Shown here in pieces: positions 49,772-51,908 of a stretch of DNA of 51,908 nucleotides. The position numbers and the translations under genes are program-made. Under the pieces are notes generated by a model that searched no databases, had not been told where the DNA came from, and saw only the letters and a list, made by a program, of their open reading frames with translations. The DNA comes from Corallococcus sp. CA053C. Lineage in GTDB: Bacteria; Myxococcota; Myxococcia; Myxococcales; Myxococcaceae. How positions within the stretch are numbered: the stretch's first letter is position 1; each line of letters begins with the position of its first letter. The DNA is taken from positions 1-51,908 of the forward strand of contig NZ_RAWA01000023.1 in assembly GCF_003611675.1 (NCBI RefSeq), written 5' to 3'.

Positions 49772-49847
49772 CGGACGTCCGCTCGGGCGCTTTCCTGAGC
49801 GTCGCTTGTAAGCAGTGCTTAACAGCCCCTTTGCACCTCGCGCGTAG

Positions 49848-51144
<1,297 letters not shown>

Positions 51145-51219
51145 GTGGACGGCGCGGGGCCCGGCGCGAGCGCAGGGAGTGAACGTGCGCCCGCGTCCAC
51201 GATGTGATGCACTTGCCGC

Positions 51220-51908
51220 GTGCTCGAAAGCGTCACCATTGATCAGCTCCGGACGCTCCGCGCGGTCGCGGAGGAGGGCAGCTTCACCGCGGCGGCCCGC
51301 AGGCTCGGACAGGGACAGCCCGCGGTCAGCCAGGCGATGCAGCGGCTGGAGAAGCAGCTGGGCCTGCGCCTCTTCGACCGGAGCGGCCGGGTGCCCCGGC
51401 TGACCGCGAAGGGGGAGGCCGTCGTCGCCGCGGCGGAGCGGCTGCACGAGGACCTCGCCGTCTTCCAGGGGGTGGTGGGCCGCATCAAGAGCGGCGCGGA
51501 GACGAAGCTCTCGCTCGCGGTCGACGCCATGTTCCCGACGAGCGCGCTGATGGCCTTCATCCACGAGCTCGCCCAGGCCCACCCCGGCGTGGAGCTGGCG
51601 CTTGAAATCGAGTTCCTCGCGGCGGTGACCGCGCTCGTGCGGGAGCGGCGGGCCACGCTCGGCATCGCGGGCACGGACCTGGACCTCTCAGGGCTGGAGC
51701 AGCGTCCCCTCGCCCTCCTGCGGATGATCCCGGTCGCCGCGCCTTCACATCCCCTGGCGGCGGGCAAGGACGTCATCACGGAGGAGCGGCTCGCCTCCGC
51801 CGTGCAGATCGTCCTCACCGAGCGCACTCCCGCGGGCCAGCCCGGCTCCTCGGACCGGGGCGTGTTCTCCCCCCGGACGTGGCGGGTCGCCGACCTGATG
51901 ACGAAGCA
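51220..51908 (+). CDS. LysR-family transcriptional regulator, 3' truncated by the window end
   Basis: GTG 51220 opens [20 protein letters not shown], then [40 protein letters not shown], a typical LysR wHTH; an effector domain follows ([20 protein letters not shown]) and the frame is still open at base 51908. ATG at 51202 leads straight to a stop, so GTG is used. The gene is divergent from the AraC relic and could be the intact regulator that replaced it. Confidence 0.85.
   Translation, partial: MLESVTIDQLRTLRAVAEEGSFTAAARRLGQGQPAVSQAMQRLEKQLGLRLFDRSGRVPRLTAKGEAVVAAAERLHEDLAVFQGVVGRIKSGAETKLSLAVDAMFPTSALMAFIHELAQAHPGVELALEIEFLAAVTALVRERRATLGIAGTDLDLSGLEQRPLALLRMIPVAAPSHPLAAGKDVITEERLASAVQIVLTERTPAGQPGSSDRGVFSPRTWRVADLMTK

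Overview
The window looks like a chromosomal segment of a predatory myxobacterium (Myxococcota, most like Corallococcus or Myxococcus). This rests on the very high GC content and strong GC3 bias, the many lipoproteins and secreted proteins of unknown function, a DUF3500/HupE pair, and scattered gene relics. No rRNA, tRNA, CRISPR array or intact insertion sequence was seen.

Region 1 (1-16100) looks like the distal end of an extracellular contractile injection system (eCIS, Afp/PVC-like) locus with its payload module. It holds three tandem fibre/collar proteins (the first cut by the window edge), a pentapeptide-repeat protein with an unusual N-terminal domain, and four small beta-sandwich proteins resembling the aegerolysin/Cry34 family (three in tandem, one inverted). 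These are followed by an eCIS-type AAA+ ATPase, two DUF4157 proteins with different C-termini (one nuclease-like, one unrecognised), and a phospholipase D-like protein between them. A metallo-beta-lactamase-fold relic and an IS91-type transposase relic mark turnover at this end. No sheath, tube or baseplate gene lies inside the window, so the eCIS assignment rests on component families.

Region 2 (16100-37500) is mixed accessory and housekeeping sequence. It includes several lipoproteins, a quinone oxidoreductase with its TetR regulator behind a possible operator, an SDR/tautomerase pair facing a LysR regulator, a protein with a possible phosphoribosyltransferase-like loop, a YciI protein, a Tyr-rich lipoprotein and an aldehyde dehydrogenase. 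It also includes a 430-residue protein built from seven repeats with a strict four-residue hydrophobic period, a GST, a DUF2267 protein, a HEIGH metalloprotease, a PaaI thioesterase, and a DUF3500 lipoprotein overlapping a HupE/UreJ membrane protein. Gene fragments (pirin-like, esterase) lie between intact genes.

Region 3 (37669-42802, all minus strand) looks like an unrecognised ribosomally synthesised peptide (RiPP) operon. In transcription order it has an exported metallo-beta-lactamase-like protein with eroded metal ligands, a 44-residue precursor-like peptide with three cysteines, a terminator/attenuator hairpin, a PqqD-like/M50 membrane metalloprotease fusion, and a TPR protein with a degenerate P-loop ATPase domain. 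No radical SAM, YcaO or lanthionine synthetase gene is in the window. This and the tetrad-repeat protein are the best candidates for undescribed biology.

Region 4 (43227-51908) carries an APC permease, a secreted Cys-rich protein, a NarL-type two-component pair, an outer-membrane-protein/serine-hydrolase pair, an aldo/keto reductase, a truncated AraC regulator, and the start of a LysR gene cut by the window end.
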